64,000 nucleotides of DNA from Skeletonema tropicum (Eukaryota; Bacillariophyta; Thalassiosirophyceae; Thalassiosirales; Thalassiosiraceae). The stretch spans positions 2,666,001 through 2,730,000 of the forward strand of contig CM074136.1 in assembly GCA_037178625.1 (NCBI GenBank), in the 5' to 3' direction. The number at the start of each line of letters is the position of its first letter. Within the stretch, counting starts at the first letter, position 1. Positions 1 through 9,390 of the stretch are shown piece by piece. The notes beneath the pieces were generated by a model, which ran no database searches, was not told where the DNA came from, and worked only from the letters and a program-made list of their open reading frames with translations. The position numbers and the translations under genes are program-made.

Positions 1-210
1 TTCTTCTTTTCTCGCCAGTACATTGTACGCAGCAGCTCAAGCTTCGTGAATAACTTTCTTTCTTCTTCTCGGCATCTCAGTCTCAGACAATTATTTGTCC
101 TCCAATCACTCTGTTCCACTTTTACTGCACGTAGGTACACTGTTTCTCCTCCACTGTGACCCATCGATCGCATACAAGCTTGATCCCGCGCTCTTTCTCT
201 TTCTCTTTCT

Positions 211-597
211 ATGTATCACTTACTCCATTCTTCTCTTCCTTATCTACGAGTGCAGAAATGTGCACACAAAACAATTCAGCTCATTCGTGGTTGGGCAAAG
301 AAAGGCGATGTGAACGTTGTTCATTATTTGTATATCCTAGAAGCGGAGCTTGCCATGCTAAATGGAAAGAACAAGAAGGCCAAAGAGAAGTTCAAGGCTG
401 CAATTTCTGCATCAAGTAGGAATGGGTTCCTACAAGATAGAGCTCTAGCACACGTTATTAAAGTACGGGGGGAGAAATGTATCAGAAGTAGTAAGAGGAA
501 GTATAAAACTGATACTTCCAAGCCCAGGAAGATCAGTATTGGTGTAACTACCATGTTGAATGCTCAAGGGCATGTTACCAAGAATGGGGATGCATAG
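211..597 (+). pseudogene. Fragment resembling the TPR-like tail of a multi-domain kinase/ATPase
   Basis: This open frame holds a helical segment with YILEAELAMLNGKNKKA followed by AISASSRNGFLQDRALAH. The pattern (about residues 40-80) resembles the helical region after the AAA-ATPase domain of large Ser/Thr-kinase/ATPase/histidine-kinase signalling proteins, where each repeat ends in NGF-x-x-x-x-ALA. Only this piece is present: no kinase, ATPase or histidine-kinase motif is found upstream in the first 200 bases, and downstream the frame becomes basic and unrecognisable before stopping. I read it as a decayed or window-truncated fragment. The family is recalled, not searched, and the reading frame start is arbitrary. 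Confidence 0.4.
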
Positions 598-1154
598 AAA
601 AGGTTGAACAGCTTCGCACAATTTAGGTGTAAGTAGATTATTGTGACTGTGACAGGAGTAAAGAGAATATGGTAATAGTAATAGAGCATAGCCTCACAGG
701 CAGTAGATAAATAGAAGTAGTTGAGTGCCAATGACATTATCATTACTACCTTCGGTACCTTGCTGCTGTGCATTTGGGGTTGTCCTCTCCTGTGGGCTCA
801 AGAGCGAGTAGTTGAGTGCGCCAGCAACTAAAATAATCTATCTACTTGTTGATTTTGGTACGATAGGCGTCGAGGGGGACGAATCTTTTGGGGGTCCAAT
901 TGCGGGGGCATCCCAACTGAATTCTAACCACACGAAAGTAGCGATACCACATTCTCACTTTCTGACACGCGAGGGTACTGAAAGTTCTTATCACTTCGAT
1001 GACACGATTGATCTCGAGGTAGGACATGGTCTAGACACGATCGTTTTCACTGTCCGCCTGCTACCATTCAAATGATGAAATGCACATAACAATTTAAAGT
1101 TAGTATGTGCTTGAGTATGTACACATTATATAGGCTGAAACCTACAAGATTGAA
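598..1154. other. Region without a supported gene
   Basis: A plus-strand open frame at 812-1075 (87 codons) is present but matches nothing I recognise and has no intron or domain support. No RNA gene or clear repeat is seen. Confidence 0.5.
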
Positions 1155-1832
1155 TTGAAGATGAAGAGAGGATCAGCCAACTCCATCCAGATGTGCTCCA
1201 AAACGCCTTCATCGTCGTCCAAAATGCGTTACATTGAGGATCTCCCCAAGAAATTCAACATCGTTCTCTCCGAAGAAGACGTTGACAAGATGAAACTACA
1301 ATCCATCAAATCCGAGCTAAATACTCAACGACCTCGACCTCGACCTCGAGTTTCCTTCTCTGAAACGTCAACTCTAAATATCTACGAAGATTACAGAGGA
1401 GATTTACAACGAAGCAACATAGCATACTCGTCACAAGATCGAGATATGTTCCATACACAAGCTACGCAAGAGGCAGATCGTATCAAGGTCCTAATCATAA
1501 CTGCTCCTCAACAGTCAAGAGCAGATTCCGTCAAGTACCTCCTCAAGAATAACCAAGTTTCACGAGAGGAGCTAATTGGCATAGAACATATGGCACTCGA
1601 GGATTCGAACCGGTCGGAGATACGCAAGAGTCACTCCATGGCTGTATTGAGGAAGCAGCAAGAGCAGAAGCATCAGGGATATGTATCTCTTCGGGAACCA
1701 GCCATTGCTTTGGGAAAGTTTGCTCGAAAGAATTCCCTCGAGTCAAGAAATCGTGCTAGAGCTCGTGCGGCACTAGCTAGTGAACAACAACACTCGGATA
1801 CAAAGGCTTTATCGGGTTGCTATGTGGTCTAG
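1155..1832 (+). CDS. Conserved orphan protein of probable diatom-specific family (225 aa)
   Basis: A single-exon frame of 225 residues with no signal peptide or membrane segment. A basic, Ser-rich N-terminus includes an Arg-Pro run near residue 58 followed by VSFSETSTLNIYEDYRGD. The C-terminal half contains SREELIGIEHMALED (about 134-148), then RKSHSMAVLRKQQEQ, and ends in an Arg/Ala-rich helix. From memory, diatom genomes have many small proteins with this arrangement (a V-x-F-S-E...Y module, an E-E-L-x-G-I-E-H motif, then an R-x-x-H-x-x-x-V-L helix); their function is unknown. That the frame is a real gene is supported by a decayed second copy about 1.6 kb downstream (2750-3835). A second in-frame ATG at codon 3 is possible. 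The product could be a nuclear or cytosolic regulatory protein, but nothing in the sequence proves it. Confidence 0.65.
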   Translation: MKMKRGSANSIQMCSKTPSSSSKMRYIEDLPKKFNIVLSEEDVDKMKLQSIKSELNTQRPRPRPRVSFSETSTLNIYEDYRGDLQRSNIAYSSQDRDMFHTQATQEADRIKVLIITAPQQSRADSVKYLLKNNQVSREELIGIEHMALEDSNRSEIRKSHSMAVLRKQQEQKHQGYVSLREPAIALGKFARKNSLESRNRARARAALASEQQHSDTKALSGCYVV

Positions 1833-2168
1833 ACATTTGAGCAAAATGTAGAATATTATTGGTACCATCTGAATCTGATCCTTGATCTCATCTTCTTTCG
1901 GTAACGAGTCTCCTATAGTCCTAGTAATCAAGTGAGCCCAGAATACAGTAGTTACAGCTACACGAGATGGTATAAGATCAGGAAGGAGAGTCAGCAGTAA
2001 GTAGAAATAATGTGTAGTATAGGAGGTTATATAACGAAATTGTGGGCGTATTTTGGTGATGAGTATGTACCTTATCTTGAGCAAGCAATCGTCACTACTT
2101 CAACTAACTCTCACATTGGTATTGTACTTTGGCCTTAGAGCCTTATTCTCCACACAGAAAGTCTCTCA
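1833..2168. other. Intergenic, no supported gene
   Basis: This is the 3' flank of the 225-residue orphan gene. Short open frames on both strands lack any recognisable pattern. Confidence 0.5.
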
Positions 2169-2186
2169 GGCTACAATACCATCCCA

Positions 2187-2507
2187 AAAAAAAAAATTAA
2201 CGGAAATCTTAAAGTACGTCATGGTTGGCCCTCCAGGGGCGAAATTATCTACAATTATCTAGAGCAATGTCACAAGTTACTACCCTTCGAGTGTAATTAA
2301 GCAAATAACCAACAGTTTTTTCCATCACCCCGGAATTAGCAAAGAGGAAGTGATATGAAATTCCAAACCAAGTAATGGTCTTTTTTCCCAGATCGCACTC
2401 CGAGCTGCGACACCTCAAACAGCCAGGATTTGGCACGGGGGAGACTCGAACCCAAGACCCCGAACCAGAAGAGAGGTGGTGATACCACTACACCACACCA
2501 CCTCCCT
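2187..2507 (-). mobile_element. Full-length tRNA-derived SINE with LINE-like 3' tail
   Basis: The element is flanked by an 18-bp direct repeat (ggctacaataccatccca at 2169-2186 and 2508-2525), a clear target-site duplication. Read on the minus strand it has three parts. The head (about 2430-2507) is tRNA-like and carries pol III A- and B-box sequences. The body is unrelated. The 3' tail contains cgcccctggagggccaacca and gacgtactttaagatttccg and ends in a T run. The tail closely matches the 3' end of the LINE at 27543-34299, and the 3' 140 bases or so match the fragment inserted into that LINE at 30145-30292. This is the architecture of a SINE mobilised by a partner LINE that recognises the shared tail. 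The T stem of the tRNA-like head is mismatched, so it is not a working tRNA gene. Confidence 0.85.
2442..2495 (-). promoter_or_regulatory. Internal RNA polymerase III promoter (A and B boxes) of the SINE
   Basis: On the minus strand, tggtgtagtgg (2485-2495) fits the A-box consensus TRGYNNARNGG. Sequence ggttcgagtct (2442-2452) fits the B-box GGTTCGANNCC except for its last position. The spacing is typical of a tRNA-type type-2 promoter. Confidence 0.75.
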
Positions 2508-2749
2508 GGCTACAATACCATCCCAGACAAACTGACCACTTGAGATCACATCAAGAGAACAACAGGGCTACATACGCATCAATTGCGACACACATTATTT
2601 CACTTAAGGTAACTACTAAGGAATTATGAATTCGCATGCAAGTTCGAATTTAGGGGATCAAGTGATGATCTCTGTACAAGCTCTGCAAAATGCTGAGTGT
2701 CAAATAATGATGTGTCCCAACTCCAACATGCATTACGTTGCAGCGTAGA

Positions 2750-3835
2750 TCTCCTCAAGAATTACCAATCTCTCCATGTTGACAAGATCAAGATGAAACT
2801 ACAATCCATCAAATCTTGCCAATACTCAACGACGTCGAGTTTCCTCGGTGCTAAGTCTCTACAGAAACAATGAAGATGATCTGTATTGAAGCAGCATAGC
2901 ATACTGGTCACAAGATCGGTGTGCGGACGGTGAAACAGTGCTTCAGTGCGCTTTTTGACAAATACATAATGTGTAGGGCTTTGTAGGTTATTAATGTATG
3001 AATGGTCGCTTTTGTGTGTGTGGGGCTTTAGGTTATTTCTGTGCTACGGTAAACTACGTATCACTGGTATTGTAAACAAGAAAAGTATCTGTAGATGGCT
3101 GAGAAGACTCTTGAGTCGACTGAGAGCTACTTCTTTGTGAAATAGCTCTGCCACCTGTACTGTGTAATAAATATGAAATTTGGTCATCATTGAGCGATGA
3201 TGTGGTGGTCGGGCCATTGTTGCTCTCATAGAGTGCTTGAATGGCAGCTAGTCCTGCTGAGCCGTTTGCCTTGCAAATCGTTCTCCCGAATATTTGTGTG
3301 TAATAGGTGCTTGGGTCAGGGCTTTTGTAGGATCCCCCGTATTGATAGTTTCGTTGTTTTGATTTCCAAATTGAGTCGGCTCGTTCTAGGATGGGCACTG
3401 GACTCATTGTGATGCTCGGGAGAGGACTTCGCTTGCGCGCGATAGGCATCTCCGAGATTAAAACCTTACATGAAATTTGTTCAAAGCATGCAGAAGCAGC
3501 ACAAGAGGCAGCCAGGGACCAAGGTCCTAATCATAACTGCTCCTCAACAGTCCAGAGCAGATTCCATCAAGCATATTCTCAACAATAATATTGTCATTTA
3601 CGTAGGAGGAGCTGTTGGCAATGAACATTGATGCTTGAGGATTCGAATTGTTATAAGATACGCAAGAGTCACTCAAGGCTGTATCGAGGAAGAAGCGAGA
3701 GCAGCGCAGAGCAAGAGCATATCTCTTCATGATCACGCTATTGCTATTTATTGCTTTGGGAAAATCTGCTCGAAAGAATTCCCTATAATCAAGAAATCGT
3801 GCTAGAGCTTGGGCCGCAATCTAGTGAGCCAAAAC
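2750..3835 (+). pseudogene. Decayed copy of the 1155 orphan gene, split by an insertion of about 550 bp
   Basis: Bases about 2750-2920 repeat, with many changes and indels, the part of the 1155 gene around its DVDKMKLQSIKS segment and its TSSQDR-like segment. Bases about 3485-3835 repeat the remainder (the VLIITAPQQSRADS, EELIGIEH and ARKNSLESRNRAR segments). Stops and frameshifts are frequent. For example, a TGA follows the gatgatctgtat stretch, and the EELIG part is out of frame. The two homologous parts are separated by about 550 bases of unrelated DNA (about 2921-3484). That DNA contains a 131-codon minus-strand frame at 3054-3449 which I do not recognise. This is a dead paralogue; exact insertion ends cannot be fixed because the copies have diverged. 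Confidence 0.7.
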
Positions 3836-4490
3836 GTTCAGAGCATAGGCAATAGGGCGAAGATTTGCGTCAGTGTAATGACGCCAATTGGCACGACATA
3901 CATGAGGCACATTGAGGTATTTCTTAGTTGAGGACAGAAGTGGCGAGATGAAGAGAAGATAGGTATTGTCACTCATCGGAAACAGATTGAGTCGTTGTCT
4001 TCTGCTACAACTGGCCAATCGTACACTCATTTGTTGCATGTTAACGGCACATCCTAAGCGCGATGAATTGTTCTGATACAGCTGCCTAGGTCATGCTGAC
4101 ATCTCTTGTGCAATGAGAGCAAGTAGTCAACCCGAATTAAGTATCAAGAGAAAGATACTCAAATCGAAGATTCTTTACAACCAGGCAGGATCATCCATCA
4201 TTCGTCCATTCAAGTGCAAGGCAAAAGCTTCGGGTATTTCGTATGGCGACGACAGTCTTCATCATAATAGTTAATGATAATGAAGGAAAGTAGGTGAAGT
4301 TACATCCCTGCTATATACAGCCTTAATTACTACATGTTTTCAGAATTCAGAACTGCTTTTGCGAAGATGCATTGAAAGATTACTTACTATATCAAGCTAT
4401 TATATCACATTTTGAAAACTAAAGCAGCCACAAACCCAAATATCCTCACACCTTCCCTTCCTTCTCTCATAGGCGAACACTCCTTTTCAT
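3836..4490. other. Intergenic, no supported gene
   Basis: Short minus-strand frames (3821-4039) show no recognisable pattern. The right end is the 3' flank of the small mitochondrial-type gene on the minus strand. Confidence 0.5.
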
Positions 4491-4903
4491 TCAATTACCA
4501 AAACTAGCCTTCTTCACTTCAGTGTTGATGGGTGCTCTCCTCGTAAGAACATGAACACCCATCCCAGCAACGAATGCTCCAGCTCCGGCTAAAGTCACTG
4601 CTAGACCAGGATTGATAGCCCACAATTTTGTTTCCATATCCTGTGTTAATTGAAGATAGAGTATGTATGAATGGTGCATGAGCAGTATAAGTGATGTGTT
4701 GATATGATGTGTGAAGAGATGTGGAGTTGAGCGGTATGTAGTCATACACAACAACATGTCAAATGCATGGACATCTATAGATTACTCACCGCCATACCGG
4801 CAGATTTCGGTACCTTGAACTTAGGCTTGATGGCAAAAGGCTGATGGACGCCAGAGGTCATCATGCGACGAGAGACGGTGTTGACGACACGGAATGAATT
4901 CAT
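4491..4903 (-). CDS. Small predicted mitochondrial single-pass membrane protein, two exons (87 aa)
   Basis: The gene is read as exon 1 4903-4790 (38 codons, from ATG at 4901-4903) and exon 2 4640-4491 (49 codons plus TGA). The intron has a GTGAGT donor and an AACACAG acceptor; both exons join in phase 0, which supports the model. The N-terminus MNSFRVVNTVSRRMMTSG is rich in Arg/Ser and lacks acidic residues, like a mitochondrial targeting presequence. Exon 2 encodes one hydrophobic segment, PGLAVTLAGAGAFVAGMGVH, followed by positive residues (TRRAP), as in small inner-membrane subunits of respiratory complexes. I do not recognise the family; an accessory subunit of an oxidative-phosphorylation complex is a reasonable guess only. 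Exon 2 alone also has an open frame that reads into the intron, which is probably a shadow. Confidence 0.7.
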
Positions 4904-5159
4904 ATTTGATGTTTGCTTTTTAAGTTAGTCGATGATGGTTGAAGGAAGACGACGATCGAGAGTTGATGTACTATCACTGCGTAGGCAATTCAGAAGAATG
5001 GAATGAATGGAAAAGTTCTGAGAGCAGTGATGTGATGGGCGGTGGTGGCTGGGGCTTATCTTTTCGACAAGTGCAAGCATCAAACAGTAGAGCTTTAGGT
5101 TGACAGTTGGATGCGAACGGGTCGAAGGTGTCAGAAAAGATCTTTTTCAGATTATCAAT

Positions 5160-5280
5160 ACTGGTAGAGAGTATCTACAGCTACGTACAAACATAAAGTA
5201 CCATTTTCTCTTCTAAGCGAAACAAGACCACAATTGGGGCATGAGGTGCATACGTTGAAGGTTGACTGAAGCTTGAAGCC
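5160..5280. repeat. Diverged direct repeat, copy 1 (partner at 9016-9112)
   Basis: Both copies contain gtatctac, a taaagtacc/taaataccg block, then cgaaacaagaccac, then a gcatgaggtgcatacgttg-like block. They lie in the same orientation on either side of the aminotransferase pseudogene and the DDE transposon relic. This copy is in the 5' flank of the minus-strand gene at 4491-4903. Confidence 0.5.
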
Positions 5281-5438
5281 AAGACGGAATTCTCAAGGCT
5301 GCAGGTGCGATTTAAATGCATGTATCAGCTTGCATGTGAATTGGATGAGGCAACGTTGATATATTCAAACAATTACAATGACAATGACATGACATGGACA
5401 TGGATGACTGATGATGATGACTTTAATGCAACAATCCT

Positions 5439-6662
5439 TTACTCTACGTTAGACTTAGACTCAACCGAGACAGAACCAACCAAATCTTTGCTTGACCTTA
5501 CACTCATCAATGCTTTCACTGCTGTTTCGATTGTTTTATCAGTCTTGCAAAATGCTACTCTAATGAACTCGTCGGATGCGCCTTTCATTGCCCTTTCCCT
5601 TGACCTTGAGAGAAAAGAATTGACTCAATGGTATACATAAAATGCCCTTCTCCTCGGCCATCCATTGACACAAAGCCCAGTCTAAGTGTGCCTTTCCACC
5701 AGGAGCTGCCGGATTCGTTGTGTACTCTGACCTCATCCTCTCTGCAGCAAGTGCACGTCGTAATTCTGGAGTAATTCTCGCGAAAACGAAAAATCCTCCT
5801 CCAGGTGTCCAATCATAAATCGGGAATTGCAAATCCGCCCCCTTCAACCCTTTTCCCAGCGAGTCGCGCTTGCGGCGATACTTTGAATGAGATATTCATA
5901 ATAAGTATCATATCCATGATAAGGCTCATCTGCTTTTAGAAACACAAGAAACGTACCAACCGGTGCAGGGTGAAATCAAGTGTGACAGACCAATACCAAT
6001 ATACCAACCCACTTACCAACGATTCCGAGAATGTTTTTCCAACAGAAGAAATAGTGATCGTTCTATCCCACATCCACATTCCTGGAAGCGAAGTAAAGTG
6101 GATATGTCCTGGACAAGAGCTTCCTACACCCTGCAATTCGTCTTGCGGAGGTGAAGAGTGATAATAATATATTGGTAGCCTTCATCAGAAATAACAACGC
6201 ATTGAGGACCAGTGGAGATCGCATTTTTGGCGATGTGCTCCATCTCTGATAGATTAAATAGTTTGCCAGTTGGGTTGTGCGGCGAGATCAAAATGATTGC
6301 ACGAGATTTGTGAGATATTGCTTGATCCCACTCGCCATGTTCCAAATCCTCCACCAGTAATCTCTGGGTCGTCTTCATTATATGGCACAAATTTGAGAGA
6401 TACATAGACAAGAGTTCCTCCTGCGAGCTTGACTGGAACCCCGATAAGGGTCAAGGAATGGCTCGAGAAGAATCACTTCATCCCCTGGCTTCACCAACGC
6501 TTGTAATTGTAAACACAAAGAAAGAGCTTGACAAGCTCCAACTCCAACAGTTACAGAGACTTCGTTCATTGGATCGATTGTCCTCTGCACATATTTAGAA
6601 TAGTCGTGCCAACTGCTGCACCAAGTGAGGATTACCTGCAGTTCGCGTATTAGTAAGTGCGT
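5439..6662 (-). pseudogene. Broken kynurenine aminotransferase-like (class I/II PLP) gene
   Basis: Pieces in all three minus frames line up in order with a kynurenine/glutamine-K aminotransferase. They are AGNPHLVQQLARLFSKY (near 6650), GACQALSLCLQLQALVKPGDE (near 6500), KLAGGTLVYV (near 6420), SPHNPTGKLF (near 6270), VISDEGYQY (near 6190), the Schiff-base lysine motif SSVGKTFS (near 6030), ADEPYHGYDTYYEYLI (near 5930), TPGGGFFVF (near 5800), WALCQWMAEEKG (near 5660) and RVAFCKTDKTIETAVKAL (near 5500). At least three frameshifts separate them. About 50 residues normally found between the lysine motif and ADEPY are missing; the break falls at a GTAAGT donor-like site, so one exon may be lost. 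The expected GWQVGW-type segment is absent. The 5' end, including the start, is gone, and 32 bp further on begins the left terminal repeat of the transposon relic. Not a functional enzyme as it stands. Confidence 0.75.
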
Positions 6663-6693
6663 ATTCTGACCGTTTCCGGACTACTTACACACT

Positions 6694-6975
6694 GCAAGAT
6701 CCTGAATCAGTACATACATATTTGTAGATACTGGTATGTACATATACGTACTAAAGGTAGCCTACGTTGAGTCATCGCCAAAAATGTGTTCAGTGCTTTC
6801 TTGTGTCAGCACAAGACAGAGCACAAACTAGCACACACAAACACAAACTAGCATAGTGCTAGCACAAACCAGCACATCAGCACAAACCAGCACATCGATA
6901 GCACAAACCAGCACAAAATCAAGCACGAAGATTAGCACAAACCAGCACATCAACACAAACCAACACAACCTACTA
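6694..6975 (+). repeat. Left terminal inverted repeat with GCACAAACC iterons
   Basis: The outer about 100 bases match the complement of 8880-8975. The inner part consists of repeated agcacaaac/cagcaca units, about ten copies, with tagcatagtgctagcac palindromic variants. Confidence 0.75.
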
Positions 6976-7010
6976 ACACAACATAATCTGCAATTTTATC
7001 TCTCATAATT

Positions 7011-8075
7011 ATGCCACGCCGACTGTCTAGCAGAAGACGATATGATGATGACAGCGAATCATCAGTACCGTCTTCCTGTACATCAGTATGCGTTGAGGAT
7101 GGTGATGTCTCTTGCAATCTGGATTTGGATTTGAGCGATGACTATTCCGCCGGTAGTTCTTCCTCTGGAGAGGAAGAGTGTTCTTCCGCCTGTAGTGAAG
7201 AGGAATCTTTATCTTCAGAAGAGGAGGACAGTGTTAATTCCTGTTCTGGAGAGGAGAGTAGTGACAGTTACTCTGAAAATGATATTGATGTCGGATCTGT
7301 TCTGGACCACCACCCTGCCTCGATGAATCACTACAGAGAGAATGACTACTCCTCAAGCAGCAGTGACGAGTCTACTAATGCTTCTTTGGATGGAGATGGG
7401 GTTGGGCATCAAAAGTGAAACGAAGAAAGTAGCGGCGATGAGAGCACCAACGAGGCAGATGTTGGCAGTGCAAAGCAATTCTATTTACACGAAAAGCGCC
7501 ATGGCTCCGTTCTCAGAGAGAGAACACATGAACACATTCCTCTGTTACGTGCTATGGCCATCGGGTTAGAAGATGATGTTCGTCAAGACGACCGTTTCGA
7601 TGAGTGCGTGGGAAATGGATTTGTGAAGAAGAAGGATGTAGAAATCTTCAAGCGGCATCTCTACGCTGAAGTCAAACGAAGAACCTCGGGCAGCTTGAAA
7701 GCAATAAGTAGCTGGACGAACAAGTAGAATAGAAGAGCCCTGTACTTCCACCCTATGCTCAAGAAGGGGCGCAAGGCCATTGGTGACAGTGGCTACAGCT
7801 CTCGAGATCTCGCTGATAAAATAGTGACGACTCGCTGGATTCATTCTAAACAGTTCAAGAAATGGATTGCAAGAGTGAAGTCTAGACAAGAATCATTATT
7901 TATTAGAATGAAAGCCTTCCAAGTTCTCGGGGGAGTCTTCCGTCACAGTAAGGGTGGTACTAATGCCAAAATTTCATTGCATAAAGCGTGCACTGAGGCA
8001 GTGCTCACCTTAATTGCCTACGACTTGGAAGATTACCCTCTCTTTGATGTTGATAGGTCGGATGTTTCTCATTAG
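7011..8075 (+). pseudogene. Decayed DDE transposase with acidic N-terminus
   Basis: One frame runs from ATG 7011 to TAG 8073-8075 with two in-frame stops (TGA 7419-7421, TAG 7726-7728). The first 135 codons are Ser/Glu/Asp-rich. The next block includes FVKKKDVEIFKRHLYAEVKRRTSGSLKAISSW, cited here by its range 7620-7725. The last block starts GDSGYSSRDLADKI and continues KQFKKWIARVKSRQESLFIRMKAF (7780-7920), then FQVLGGVFRH and a C-terminal LIAYDLEDYPLFDV. The GDSGY and VKSRQE-x-x-x-x-R-x-K-x-F pattern is that of the third catalytic region of IS5/Harbinger-type DDE nucleases. The part that should carry the first two catalytic acids is missing between 7728 and 7755, indicating an internal deletion. 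Because the family is recalled from memory, the superfamily name is moderately sure. Confidence 0.65.
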
Positions 8076-8671
8076 TAATTTAGAATTTCTTAAGCTTATC
8101 TAGTCTTTCCTTTACCTCGAGATGCGCAGTGACTAACAAGCAGTGTGTTGATTCGGCTTATCCTTATCTTTTCGATCTCGTCTCACGAAACGAAGGACAA
8201 GTTTATTTCCTGACATGACGGATCTATTCAGCCCTTGGGCCATGAAGCAACAGCTCGCATCTATTTCTTTCCAAAACATTAAAACATTATGCAGCGCCAA
8301 TAATCTTTATCAACTTGGTATGCGCCGAAGAAAGTTGTGTATGATTTGAGGCAGCTGAAATTGTACGCAGCGTCGTGTGCCCATAATTTTCATGAATAAT
8401 CTACGGTTGCAAAAGCGCAGATATGCAGTTTTGAAGACATTCCAACAGCAGCAGTCTCTCTCTAGAACAGCAACGCTTGCATGGATTGCTGCTGCGCTAA
8501 CTACTCTAAGTATTTGCTTTTTTTTGTGCTCGAGATCATCATCTTATGCAGCGATGGTGTATCCAATATCACTAATCCCCCGGTTGGCAGTCTGCGCTGC
8601 AAGATGACTCATAAGAATGCTGCCGTCTAGAGAACAGGAGGTTGTCATACTAGAGCGATGTGTTGGCCTTC

Positions 8672-8975
8672 ATGTTGGTTTGTGCTATCGATGTGCTAGT
8701 TTGTGCTTATCGATGTGCTAGTTTGTGCTTATCGATGTGCTGGTTTGTGCTAGCACTGTGCTAGTTTGTGCTAGCACTGTGCTTTTTTGTGCTAGCACAG
8801 TGCTAGTTTGTGCTAGCACAGTGCTAGTTTGTGCTAGCATATGTTTTTTTGTGCTAGCACGAAAAAGCACAAGAAAGCACATCAGTTTTGGCGATGACTC
8901 AACGCACGTTACCTACGGTACGCATATGTACATACCAGTATCTGTCAATAATTATGTACTGATTCAGGATCTTGC
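8672..8975 (-). repeat. Right terminal inverted repeat with GTTTGTGCT iterons
   Basis: Complement of the left repeat: iterons tggtttgtgctatcgatgtg and variants with gctagcac palindromes at 8672-8870, then agcacaagaaagcacat, ttttggcgatgactcaacg and gattcaggatcttgc at the tip. Confidence 0.75.
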
Positions 8976-9390
8976 TGCCTGTGCAATAGATCTTTGTCTG
9001 ATTATTGATACAGTTAGGAAGTATCTACGTACATAGCTTATAGTAAATACCGCTTTCTCAGTCAGCCGAAACAAGACCACACGGTGTATGAGGCATGCGT
9101 TGGAGCGTTGAGCTCACAATCTCGCTCGCTCGGCGGCGCTTTATTTGCGGTTTACCTCGCCTCGCTCGGTCGCCTCGATAAGCAGAGATCTCCGAGGTCC
9201 GAGGTCGTGGGCCGAGAGGTGTAATAATTTGTGGATGATTTAAAGCAAGAGGCTGAAGAGTTGAAACTGCTTCTGGCAAACTCTCTGGAGAGAAGCAAAA
9301 GTTAATCGATCATCAGGTGAAGTTTTTTAGCACAAATACAGACGCAGAGAGCACGCTACTGACTATCAACTCACATATACTCTGAACAAG
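8976..9390. other. Intergenic; contains direct-repeat copy 2 (9016-9112) and the rhomboid 5' flank
   Basis: Bases 9016-9112 match 5160-5280 in the same orientation. A GC-rich stretch with repeated cgctcg/cctcg words lies at 9120-9210. No gene is supported; the minus-strand frame 9058-9279 is unrecognised. Confidence 0.5.

Larger units (their letters stand above)
6694..8975 (+). mobile_element. Non-autonomous DDE (IS5/PIF-Harbinger-like) DNA transposon with long iteron-filled terminal inverted repeats
   Basis: The ends are inverted copies: gcaagatcctgaatcagtac at 6694 and its complement ending at 8975. The inverted repeats run about 275-300 bp. They include a ggtatgtacatatacg-like block and a gagtcatcgccaaaa block, then many copies of an agcacaaaccagcac-type motif (left 6790-6975, right, complemented, 8672-8880). 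Such subterminal iterons are usually transposase binding sites. The interior carries a decayed transposase (7011-8075). I could not find an unambiguous target-site duplication. Confidence 0.75.

Noticed and set aside
2430..2507. Functional tRNA gene on the minus strand
   Set aside because: A and B boxes are good, but the T stem is mispaired and the block is continuous with a SINE body inside an 18-bp target duplication.
5305..5640. 111-codon plus-strand gene
   Set aside because: Its right part is antisense to the aminotransferase C-terminus (RVAFCKTDKTIE...), and the rest is low complexity.
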